A stretch of 64,000 nt of DNA from Laburnicola sp. R22_1 (lineage: Eukaryota; Ascomycota; Dothideomycetes; Pleosporales; Didymosphaeriaceae): contig JACONQ010000001.1 in NCBI GenBank assembly GCA_014281115.1, positions 4,402,001 to 4,466,000 of the forward strand, read 5' to 3'. Shown one piece after another: positions 1 to 10,442 of this stretch (position 1 is the stretch's first letter; each line of letters starts with the position of its first letter). The notes below the pieces were generated by a model that made no database searches, was not told where the DNA came from, and worked only from the letters and a program-made list of their open reading frames with translations. The translations under genes were made by a program, and so were the position numbers.

Positions 1-2124
1 TAGTGGCTTAGCAAAGAATACTATTTTAAAAGTATAAACGTTAATAACCTTTTAATTTCTATACTTTTATTAAAACCTTTTAAAAATTTAAATAATATAT
101 TATTAGTACTATATCTTTGTATATAGACATTACGTAATTTAAATAATAACTAGTAAAATAAAGATTTTTTTATTAATTACTAACTAATTACGTAATAAAT
201 ATAGCATTTTTAAATTTAATAATTAAAGACTAGTATCTTCTTTATAAATCTATTAAAAATTAAAATTATAGCTTTACTAGTAAAAAGGTTATAAAGCTTT
301 AAAAAAATTACTTACTTAAACTATTTGTGCAGATCTGCGCAAGTCTGCGCATATCAACACATCTCTAAGCATTTTTATACTAGTAAATTACTTATATAAA
401 AATGTATAAGTATGTGTACGTCTACGCACGTCTGCGCATAATTAAGTAGCCTCTCTAGAAAAAACTTTCCTAATATAGAGTTCTATTCTATCTAGAAACT
501 TATTTAGCGTAAGAGGCGAGTATACTTAACTATCCATAAGGTAGTCCTAGTATACTAATTAGGTTAGTAGCTTATCTAGTTTGCAAATGACTATAACGTT
601 AAATTTCTACTCTAGTAGATATAATTACTTTTTATTAGTAGTAGAATTATTTAGTAAGAGACGTAAAAGAAGAATAATAAAGTGTTTATTATTAAGCTAT
701 ATAGTATCGAGAGTATTCTATAGATCTGCGAGATCCTTCTAACTATTATTACTATTATTATTATTAAGTTAGCTTATTTAGTGCATAAGCGCGGATAACT
801 AATAATAATAGTAGTAATAAGCTAGGTGTGCTATATACACTATAAGTGAACTTTGCGTAGATTAGAAGCTTATAAGGTATAGATAGGGTACAAGTAAGTT
901 TAAACTATTATCGCGTTATTTGGTAGTATTTAAGGTTAGTCTTTAATTAGAATTAGGTACTATACATAGTATATAATAACCTTCTATTTTAATCTACTTT
1001 AACCTTAAACTAAAAAAAAGGTTAAAAAGATATTTAGCAAGCCGACCTTTTATTAAAATAAGAATTAGATAAGTAGTTTCTATACTAGAGCTAAACTTTA
1101 TTGTTTTTAATACTAGAGTGTTCCTTTAGTGTTAGTTTACTTACTATTTTTACTTTTATTAAAACCTAGCTATTTTAGCTTAAGTAAATGTAAAAAAATA
1201 GTAGAATGTTTATAGTAAAGCTTTAGTAGACTTTACTAGTTATATATTTTATTAGTAATAATTAATAGCTTCTATTTCTATATTTAGCTTAGCTAGGTCT
1301 ACATTATATCTATATTAAAAAAATAGTACTACTTTAGTAAAAGTACCTTCTTACCTATTAATAGGTATTTACACTATAAGATAGTATAAGACTTATTTCT
1401 TCTAGTTCTATTATATAAAAGTATAAAAGTATATCTTAGTTATAAAATTTATATATTTTATAGTGCTACTAGTCTTTAGGTGCTTAAAAACGAATAACTT
1501 TTATTAAATTTTTATTTTTTTATATAAATGCCTTTAAAAGTTGTTTATAAATTAACCTCTATAATTAAAAGTTATAGTATTAAGAAGCTAATAGTGGGCT
1601 ATAATATAATAAAGAAATGCCGTTACTATAGTTTTTATTTTTAAGTTTAGTAAGGGGCCTAAAACTATTTTTTTCCTAGTCTATTATATACTACTATTAT
1701 ATTTATATTCTCTTTACTTATAGGAAGCTTAATAATAAAGTTTATATAATCTCTTTCTAAACTTAATTTAAAAAGAGGAGAGATTTTAGTAACTTTTATT
1801 TTATATCCCTTTATAGCTTAGTTTTCTTATATATATTATAGTTCTTAATAAATTTATAAATAAAATCTAATATCTCTAAGAAGAAGTATAATCAAGTAAT
1901 TATTTTATAGGTAATCTTTTTTTAGATACTTAAATATAAAGAAGTTATAAACTATAGCAACTAGTATTATTTATAAAAATTTCTAGATTAACATCTATTT
2001 TTATTTTTAGTACTAAAGATATTTAGTGTCATTAATATTGCACTCTTATATAGCAATTTTTAAGTTTAACAAAAAAGTACGCTTATAGTAAAAATTTACT
2101 TTTTTATTTTTTTAGTATAAAATC

Positions 2125-2255
2125 TTTTTTAAGCTATGGAGCGTTAAAGTAACTACCTAGAGGTAGCACAACAAAGGCTTTCATCTCAAATAACATAATA
2201 AAAAAGCAGAGCCCCCTACTTAGTGATTAAAAAGAGCGTAAAAAGGTATTTATAA
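2125..2255 (+). repeat. Dispersed repeat, copy 1 (partner at 6950-7072)
   Basis: About 120 bp here align directly with 6950-7072. Both contain a stretch reading roughly CTACCTAG-GGTAG, then ACAAAGGCTTT, then AAAAAAGCA-AGCC, then TAGT-ATTA. The differences are mostly C/T and G/A, as expected from RIP. The source element is unknown. Confidence 0.55.
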
Positions 2256-3266
2256 AAAAGTTTTTTAAGCTATAAAACTACAGTTTATCTAAGTTTAAAT
2301 TTACTAAAGGGTACGTTTTAGGTTTAAAAAAACTCTTTTAGTAAGTAAGAAAAAGAAAACTAGTATTTTTATATTTCACTTTGCTTTTTTAACTAAAAGG
2401 ATTAAGGTTTCTAAATAGGGCTTATATTACTAGGGCTATCAATATTTAAAGCTTTATATTTCTATTTTTTAAAAGGACTTTTTAAGAAGTTAGATTTTAT
2501 TGAACTTAACCTAGTTATGTTTAGTATTTATAAATATATTTTACTAGCGTTATAAAAGGGTATTTATTTTTAAGTTAATAGTTTCTAGATTATACTAGAA
2601 TATTATATGATATTTATTAAAAGTATTAGCCTAATATATAAAGTTTTTATAATTAGTGTATATAAGTGTATAAAGAATATCCTAGAGTATATTATATTAC
2701 CTTGTAGTTACTTTAATAACTATAAGTATCTTTTTATTATAAATTATATAGTTTGCCTTTATAAGAGTATATTTAGTAAAAAAGTAGGTAATTAGTTTAA
2801 AAACTCTATCTATATTAAACTATAAGAAGTAGACACTAAAGGCCTAACCTAAAAAGTTAGCCTTTAATACTTTTTTTCTTATAAAATTGAAGTAGACTAG
2901 TGTAGGCTTAGTGTAAAACCACTTTCTTTAAGTAGTTAAAGGCCTACTATTATTTCTACCCCTATAAAAAGAGCGTTTTTTTCTTAGTTAACTTTATTAA
3001 TAAAAATATTACTTTTAAGAAGTTTTTTATAAACGTTTAGTAAAAGTTAATAAACTTTAAAAAACTCTAAATACTTATTATATTAGTATAAGAGGCCTAG
3101 TTCTAAATAGCCTTAATCTTTTTAGATTTATACTAATCTCCTTTTTATATTTTATAATAAATTTAAGGTATTTAGTTTTAGTAACTATAAACTTATACTT
3201 TTAATATTTAAGTATAGTTTTATCTTGCCTAACCTCTTTTCTACTTATTATACTTTATATTAATAT

Positions 3267-3347
3267 CTGGGAGAGAAACATCGCAGACCTTTTGGTATAC
3301 GGTATAACGCTGTAAGGAAAAGCTATGGGTGTGCTGAAAACACATTG
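3267..3347 (+). repeat. Copy of an 80-bp unit also present twice near 5.5 kb
   Basis: This piece stands out because it kept G and C while its surroundings did not. It contains GAGAAACATCGCAGACC followed by TTTTGGTATACGG and ends near GGTGTGCTGAAAACAC. Diverged copies lie at 5548-5623 (same strand) and 5435-5511 (opposite strand), where C and G are replaced by T and A. Flanking similarity stops at about 80 bp, so it looks like a small unit such as a MITE or a terminal piece rather than part of a long duplication. Confidence 0.6.
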
Positions 3348-4261
3348 ACTTTATATTAATAGTCTTTTAAAAATCTACTAAAAATATAAAAATATTATAT
3401 ATATAGGTAAAGTAGAAGTTATTTAAGTACTCTTTTAGAATAAAGTTAATATATCTCTAGAAAGTGCTTAGTATAGTAGCTAATCTAAAGGGAACTACTA
3501 ACTACTTATATAATCTAAACTATGGTTATAAAGCTATTTTTACTTCTTTTCTTTACTACCTTTAATTTATAAAAGTCCTAAATTTTATTAAATTTTATTA
3601 GCTACTTTGCATTAGTAAGAAGCTGTAATATCTTTTTAATAAGGGGAAATAAGTAGTAGTTCTTCTTTAATAAGGTATTTAACATCTAGTAGTTTAAGTA
3701 AAGTCTTCTAAATATTCCTAAGAGAGTTAATAAAAATTATTAGCCTATTTTTTTCTTTTAAACTTTTTTAATTGGGGTTATAAATAGTATAGTAAAAACT
3801 TTTTAACTAAAAGTAAGAGTTTATTTTCTCTACCTATTTTTATTTCTTATATAAAAGAATTATATATATATATAAACTATTTTCTTCGAGCTACTAATAT
3901 AGTATTGTTTTATTATCGCAAACTAAAAACTAGTTTATAGTCCTTTTTTTATTAATATATACCTATATTATTTTAATATACATTTTAATATCTATTGCTA
4001 TATAAGTAGCTTTATAAACTAAAGAAGTTACTTCTTTAAATTTTATTTTTTATTAAGAATTATTTAAACTAATGGATTATAAGTTAACTTTCCTAGTAAA
4101 CATTTTAAATATAAAGGTAGTACTTAAATACTTTAAATTAAATATATTATATATAAAAGTACTATTATTAAGAAAAGTATTTATAGTAATTAGTATTAAA
4201 TTTAGCTATATCTTTTTATATATATTAAAATTCTCTTTTAGTTTTTTTATAATCTGCTTTC

Positions 4262-5515
4262 CCTCCTGGGCAAGAGTTATAAGCTGCCTCTACTTATTTG
4301 GTTTTTAAGTGGCCCCACTGCGTTGAATTACTGCGTTTTTTTATTGCGTTACTAGCGCCTATATAATATTACGTTATGTGCGCGCTAAGCCCTAGAGCGC
4401 GTTAAAGTTTTTCTAACGTCTTCCCTAGCTTCTAAGATAACCTATAACAACAATGCTTTGTCCACCCACCTATCTACCACATTACTAGACAATTAACACC
4501 TACCTTTTAACCTTTTACTACTCTATTACTAGATAATTAATAATTTAAACTCTTACCTTATTGCTATAATATATAATAAGTATCGCGCGCGCTTTCTACT
4601 CCTAATACTAAATAGTACCCTAATACTTTACCGTCCTTACTCTACCTATTATCTATAAAAATTCTATAGAATAAGCGCGTACGTATATATATCTTATACT
4701 TCTAGTAACTATTTATTATATATTTCTTTCTCCTAGTACAACTATACGCAGTTTAGAATATGTCTAACCTTTTACTTCTAGATCTAACTAAATCTTACCT
4801 CTTACTTTCTAAAAGCGTTCTAATAATACCTATTACTAATTAAGCTTAGCACTAGGCATTTAAATTAGTAGAGAGAGATCTATAAGTTAAAATCTATAGT
4901 CTCTAAAGTATCTAGGTATTGCCTAGCATATTAAGACAAATTAGCTATAATAATCTATTTGTCGCATAACTTATACTATACTATTATATATTCTAAAAAG
5001 ATAGTAGGCGTCTAACCTTTATAATACCTATTCTATATATATCCGTTATTAGCGTCTAGGTTGTACTCCTTATTATTATTATTATTATTCTACTTATCCT
5101 ACTTATTATATATATATATAGGCGAATAACTACCTACTCTATAAAAAGCGCGTTGTTTAGTTAAGAGAAGGCTATTAATTAATATATTATAACCTTAAGG
5201 TCTTGCGTAATAATTAGTTATATATATATATAAGAATAGATAAATAAAGATAATTTATATCTAGTTGCGGATTTTGTATACTTTATATATAGGCAGCCGC
5301 ATTATATTATTGTCTTTAACTTTAGTATCTATAAATTATAAGATTAATTACCTTATTAGTATAAGTGGCTGATTTGCACGTGCTAATAAATAGTCCCTAG
5401 CCTAACCTATCTTACTACTTTACTTTTTTAATGTATTTTTAGCACATCTACAGCTTTTCTTACAGCGTTATACTATACACTAAAAGGTCTGCGATATTTC
5501 TCTTCCTAATATATT
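4262..5515 (+). repeat. Left arm of a 2.6 kb inverted repeat
   Basis: This 1.25 kb segment is the diverged reverse complement of 5546-6836. Matching landmarks in order are the outer TTTTTAAGTGGCCCCAC, then TTTTTTTATTGCGTTACTAG, AAAGTTTTTCTAACGTCTTC, TTATATTATT near 5300, TTGCACGTGCTAATAAATAG near 5373, and the 80-bp unit at the centre. The left arm kept more CG and CA sites than the right arm. No coding frame is recognisable. It could be two head-to-head element copies or one foldback-type element. Confidence 0.7.
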
Positions 5516-5545
5516 TTATATAAGTATTTAATTATAGTATATATT

Positions 5546-6836
5546 AGAAAGAGAAACATTATAGACCTTTTAGTATATAGTATAACACTATAAGGAAAAG
5601 CTATAGGTGTGCTAAAAACGTATTAAAAAAAGATAAAGCAGCTTAGAGATAAATAGGTTAGGCTAGGGACTATTTATTAGCACGTGCAAATTAGTCTCTC
5701 CTACTAGAGGCAGTTAATTATATGATATACTAGGTACTAAAGTAATAATATAATACGTAGTTGCCTACGTGCATATAATATAATATTCGCAACTAGAGAT
5801 TAAGTATTTATTTATCTACTATATAATATATTTAATTATTGCGCAAGACCTTAAGGTTACTATATCTATTCCTTACTCTAAAGACGCTATTACTATTGCT
5901 ACTAGACGTGTAGTATTACGCCTCTACTTAGGAGACGTAAACAATAATATAGCTAGGTATAACACAGCTAGATATAATAGCTAGACGCTACTTAATATTA
6001 AAAACTATATAGTTTATACTAAGAACCTATATAGTAAGTAAATAGCTACTATAAAATTAGATTGCTATATTAAGTAGAATATAGATATTAGTAAGCAGGA
6101 GCTTAGAATTATAGGTATAATAAGTCTTATAATATAGATTACTCTATACTAGTTTAGGTATAAGGTGCTTACAACTATTAAAGATAAAGACTAGAAGAAT
6201 ATAGATATTTTTATAAAGTAAAAGTCTAGACTAGTAGTTATATACTACTATATAGCGTATAGAAGCAATTACTGCTAAAGGCTATAAGTAATATTAGATT
6301 TCTAATTAATAGCTTATTGCTTCTATAATAATAGCTATACTAAGTAGGTGCTAGAGGCGTAGAGAATATATAGGTATGCGCTTATACTATAGAATTTTTA
6401 TAGAAGATAGGTAGAGTAATAGCTAGGTATCTAGAGGTTAATAGGTTAATAAGTTATTAGTAGAGAATAGTAGGGTGCTATTTAGTGTTAGAAGTAGGCG
6501 TGTACGCAATTTATTATATATTATAGTAGTAGAGCTCGCGTTTCGGAGTTCTAAGTAGTTAATTATCTAGTAATATAGCAAAAGATTAAAAGGTAGATAT
6601 TAATTATCGAGTAATATAGCAGGTAGATAGGTAGGTAGGATGTTGTTGTTGTAGGTTATCTTAGAAGCTAGAGAAGACGTTAGAAAAACTTTAACACGCT
6701 CTAGTCCTAAGGCTTAGCATATATATAATATTATATAATATTATATAGACGCTAGTAACGTAATAAAAAAACGTAGTAATTAAATATAGTAGGGCCACTT
6801 AAAAACTAATAAGTGGAGATAGTTTATACTCCTGCC
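5546..6836 (-). repeat. Right arm of a 2.6 kb inverted repeat
   Basis: This is the partner of 4262-5515, separated from it by only about 30 bp (5516-5545). Arm differences are dominated by C-to-T and G-to-A changes and a few small indels. For example, the left arm has TTTTTAAGTGGCCCCAC, whereas this arm reads TTTTTAAGTGGCCCTAC on the opposite strand. No gene is seen. Confidence 0.7.
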
Positions 6837-6949
6837 TAGAAGAGTTATAGTGTATATAAGTAATTCTAATAATTATAGTACACTTTATATATAATAGGCT
6901 TAGAATTATAATTATACTTACTATTAAGTTTATATATTTAACTTTATGT

Positions 6950-7072
6950 GGCGTTATTTTATCTACCTAGGGGTAGGACGACAAAGGCTTTTATCTTAAA
7001 TAATATGACAAAAAAGCAAAGCCTCCTGCTTAGTAATTAATAAAGGCGTAAAAAGGTAATGACAAAAAAAAA
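6950..7072 (+). repeat. Dispersed repeat, copy 2 (partner at 2125-2255)
   Basis: This is a direct-orientation copy of the repeat at 2125-2255, lying just outside the right arm of the big inverted repeat. It shares GACAAAGGCTTTTATCT and AAAAAAGCAAAGCCTCCTGC with the first copy, apart from transitions. Confidence 0.55.
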
Positions 7073-7309
7073 CGCGTTCGAACTACTAAACGAGCTTGGC
7101 GGTCTTGGCGCGAGGCTCTAACTTTATATATTTATATTATCATTAGTAGAATTACTTATTTTTAGGCATAGGAAATTAAAGAGTGTAGATATAAATTATA
7201 GGTAGTTTATAACTTTCAATAAAATTAAGCTATATAGTTTACTTAAAAAGCACTATACTTATATATATTATATAGTCTATATACTTACTATCGTAAAGAA
7301 AGTCGATAA

Positions 7310-7480
7310 TAAAATTATTATTATTTTGTGTATATTTTATTACTACTACTATATGCTAGGTACTAGGTTTTAGTGTCTCCTATTTTACTCCTCTCTATGT
7401 ATAGTGCGAACTTAACCTTGGTTAGAATCTCTATATAACAAAGATGTTTAATAGCCTATATACTTATAAATAAAATAAAA
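7310..7480 (+). repeat. Left inverted repeat of a 2.5 kb eroded element
   Basis: About 170 bp here match the reverse complement of 9640-9810. Shared landmarks are ACTACTACTATATGCTAGGT, TTTTACTCCTC and AGTGCG-ACTTAACCTT, followed by AATCTCTATATAA. The two repeats bracket about 2.1 kb of AT-rich DNA that contains a solo-LTR-like piece and the 13-bp array. They may be the terminal repeats of a degenerate DNA transposon, but I found no transposase motif between them. Confidence 0.55.
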
Positions 7481-7910
7481 CTTATTAATATAACACACTC
7501 TCTATAAAATATAAGAGTTTATCCCTAATAGTATAATAATATAGAATCTAGCTAGACTATTTAGCTATAACGTAACTACGTTTTATACTATAATTAATAT
7601 TATTATATAAAATATGATAGGTAATAAGTATATAAATTTTAAGTACCTATAGCTAAATAAACTACCTAATATTTTAAGAGTTAAATACATAATATTTTAG
7701 TATATTTAAAATTTGCTAGAGTATAAAGTTATTAAGAATATAAGTTTTATAAATATTGTTTTAATAATTTATAAAATATAAACTTATTTTAATATTAAGT
7801 CTAGTATAGTAAAATAGAAAGAGATAATATTAATAGTAAATAAAATATATAGTTTATTTTGCAGCTAAGAAGGTTTCTAATAAAAATATTATAATAATAG
7901 TAGTTATTCC

Positions 7911-8073
7911 TGTGAGGGTGCTGAGTATAAGCAGGTTGAAAAGGTGAGATTCGAGCTGGGGTACGTACGTACGTACGTACGGAGTCTATATACAGGGCGC
8001 GCTAGTGGCCAAATCGGGCACTAGCGTCGGATTTTACGGAGATAGCCAGGTGGCCCCAGGTGGCCCGGTGACA
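7911..8073. mobile_element. Possible 163-bp solo LTR
   Basis: A GC-richer block begins with TGTGAGGGTG and ends with GGCCCGGTGACA inside AT-rich DNA. It therefore has the TG...CA ends of an LTR. It is flanked by ATTCC on the left and ATCCC on the right, a 5-bp target duplication with one C/T difference. It contains a run of ACGT tetramers (7975-7980 onward). It does not match the LTRs of the two Copia elements in this window. It could also be another small insertion. Confidence 0.45.
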
Positions 8074-8094
8074 ATCCCTTTTGCTAATATTAGT

Positions 8095-8240
8095 ATTATA
8101 AAGCGTTTTAAGATAGTATTAATAAAAAGAGGTTAGCGTATTATAAGTAAGCTAAGTAAGCTTAGCAGACTTAGCGCGCACACTCTAATTAAAAAAATCT
8201 GTATATAAAATATAATAAGGCTATATTACTATACTATAGT
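8095..8240 (+). repeat. RIP-eroded copy of the 32.63 kb repeat
   Basis: This stretch matches 32630-32765 in the same orientation. At the less mutated copy the sequence has GGCTTGGCGGGCTTGGCGCG and CCCACTCCGACC. Here nearly every such C or G in a CA/TG context has become T or A. The pair is a good internal measure of RIP in this genome. The element type is unknown. Confidence 0.6.
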
Positions 8241-8261
8241 TTAGAGTAGGAGAAATAAAAA

Positions 8262-8516
8262 GTGCTTATTACACTATTATTTCTATCTATTATTATTTCT
8301 AAAAATATTACTAAAAGTACTAGCTATAATAGTAGGTTTATAGTACTTATAAAATATATACTAAGTAAAAGCTTATATACTATAGGTATACTAACACTTT
8401 ATTTTTATACTAAAATTAATGTTAATAAGATATTATTTATTACTATTACTAAGGTACCTCTATTTCCTACTATCTTTCTAGACTCTAATACTAAAGCTGC
8501 TATTAACGCTACCTAA
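8262..8516 (+). pseudogene. AT-rich open frame, possible eroded coding relic
   Basis: An 84-codon open frame ends with VPLFPTIFLDSNTKAAINAT, which looks more protein-like than the rest of the region. The first 60 codons are dominated by I, L, S, T, Y and K, as RIP would produce. I do not recognise the family, and no intact neighbour in the window matches it. It may be chance. Confidence 0.15.
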
Positions 8517-9047
8517 AAGTATACTTTAAGAATTTATTTACTTGTTACTATTACTAGGTTTACACTAAAATACTACTTTATTTAAGATATTATTAATAAA
8601 AAGTAAAAAGTATACTTTACTCTATATAAAGTAGTTCTAGTATACTAGTTAGGCTAGTAATAAATTAGTAACTATAAGTGTAATTATAGATAAATAGAGT
8701 TCTTACTATAAGTTTTTATATTACTACTAGTTAGGAAGGTAGTAATAAAGGGTAAAATTAAGGGAAAAGATAAGATATTTATTAATAAATTACTAGGGAG
8801 AAGAGTATTATATAGATATATTAGATTCTTATAGTTATTATAGTATTAAATAGTAAGCGTAATATATAAGTATACTACGTAAGCGTGCTATATAAGTACG
8901 CTCTATAGGTAGTATATAAATATAGTATATAAATATAACGCAATTACTACTTACTAATAATAGTAATAAAGTAAAAGTTAGTTTTTATATACGCTTTAAG
9001 TAAATTAGAGTTAAAATACTTATAAATATTAGGTTAGTGCATAGTTT

Positions 9048-9333
9048 ATAAACTATTCTTATAAACTATTCTTATAAACTATTCTTATAAACTATTCTTA
9101 TAAACTATTCTTATAAACTATTCTTATAAACTATTCTTATAAACTATTCTTATAAACTATTCTTATAAACTATTCTTATAAACTATTCTTATAAACTATT
9201 CTTATAAACTATTCTTATAAACTATTCTTATAAACTATTCTTATAAACTATTCTTATAAACTATTCTTATAAACTATTCTTATAAACTATTCTTATAAAC
9301 TATTCTTATAAACTATTATTATAAACTATTATT
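9048..9333 (+). repeat. Tandem array, 22 copies of a 13-bp unit
   Basis: The unit is ATAAACTATTCTT. Twenty exact copies run from 9048 to 9307 and two copies with C changed to A follow to 9333. Copy number and phase were counted directly from the sequence. It is not CRISPR-like because there are no spacers. The perfect identity of 20 units inside otherwise heavily mutated DNA implies recent expansion. Confidence 0.95.
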
Positions 9334-9639
9334 ATATTAGTAGAAAAGACTAAGAGTAGACTATATTTTTAGGCGCTAGACTAGAGCGGCCTTTTTATTC
9401 TAACCTACACAGGCTTAAATTAAAAAAATGTATTAAACAAGGTAATTAACACTAAATAAACAATGTAACTAAATAAAATGTATAAGTGTATAAAATATAG
9501 GCTATAACTAGTAGTAGGTAAAATCTATATATATATCTATACTAGAGCGCTAGCGTCTTATATAAAATATATTTATACTAGTTATAAAAGAATCTTCTAT
9601 AAAATTTAATAATATTCTAGTTACTATATATAATAGGTG

Positions 9640-9810
9640 TAATAACTAGCTTTTGGCCCTAGTAATATATATTAAAGATCTTTATTATATAGAGATTTAA
9701 ACTAAGGTTAAGTCCGCACTATATATAAGGAGGAGTAAAACAAAAGGCACTATAACCTAGTACCTAGCATATAGTAGTAGTAACAAAATATATATAAAAT
9801 AATAATAATT
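9640..9810 (-). repeat. Right inverted repeat of a 2.5 kb eroded element
   Basis: This is the reverse-complement partner of 7310-7480. It lies just left of the insertion point of nested transposon A (TA at 9874-9875), so A landed next to this older element. Confidence 0.55.
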
Positions 9811-10442
9811 CTATTATTAGCGTACTGTATAATAGTATTGTTAATAGTAGTTAATAGACAGTTTACTATCTAGTACCGTGCCTGTGCGCGTAACGACCCA
9901 CGTCGCGTAACGACCCAGGAACACCAAAACACCAGACAAGCTCCAAACTTCAACGCGTCATAACTCCACCACTATGGCACCAATTGACGATGCGCTCGCA
10001 GCAATTGAATCGCTTAAACTAGGAGAACAACTTATATACTGGAAAATTGCTCGCCAGTTTGGTGTACCGCACAGTACGCTGCGCTAAAGACACCAAGGCT
10101 GTTAGCGCCCACGGGAAGCTAAGCATCGCGATCAACAAGTACTTAGCCTACAACAAGAGTTAGGGCTTGTGAGCTATATTGAAGACTTTATAAAGAGAGG
10201 GCTGCCTCCTATAAGAGAGATAATATAAAATTTCGCATCCTTAATAGCCATAGAGCCCGTGAGCGACGCTTAGGTTACCCGCTTTCTTGACCGACACGGC
10301 CACCATCTCATCTCAAAATGGACATCTGGAATTGACTCTCTCCGCCACAACGCTAATTCAAACGTTAAGTATAAGCTATACTTTGACTTGCTACATTAGA
10401 AGATAAAGCAGTACGATATACAGCTACGCCATTCCTACAATA

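Larger units (their letters stand above)
1..4261. repeat. AT-rich RIP-eroded repeat DNA, no gene seen
   Basis: The stretch is extremely AT-rich, TA-rich and full of stop codons in all frames. The longest open frames (for example 2607-2795) are made almost only of I, Y, F, K, L and N and match nothing I know. Islands that keep some G and C (for example 330-450, 2140-2255, 3267-3347) look like less eroded repeat pieces. This is how multi-copy DNA looks after repeat-induced point mutation in Pezizomycotina. I see no RNA gene and no intact transposon here. Confidence 0.75.

Noticed and set aside
1..4261. Centromere or subtelomere assignment for the AT-rich block
   Set aside because: AT-richness with RIP is enough to explain it. 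No telomere repeats and no centromere-specific evidence can be seen from sequence alone.
9048..9333. Possible CRISPR or telomeric array
   Set aside because: It has no spacers and the unit is not TTAGGG-like. It is a simple 13-bp minisatellite.
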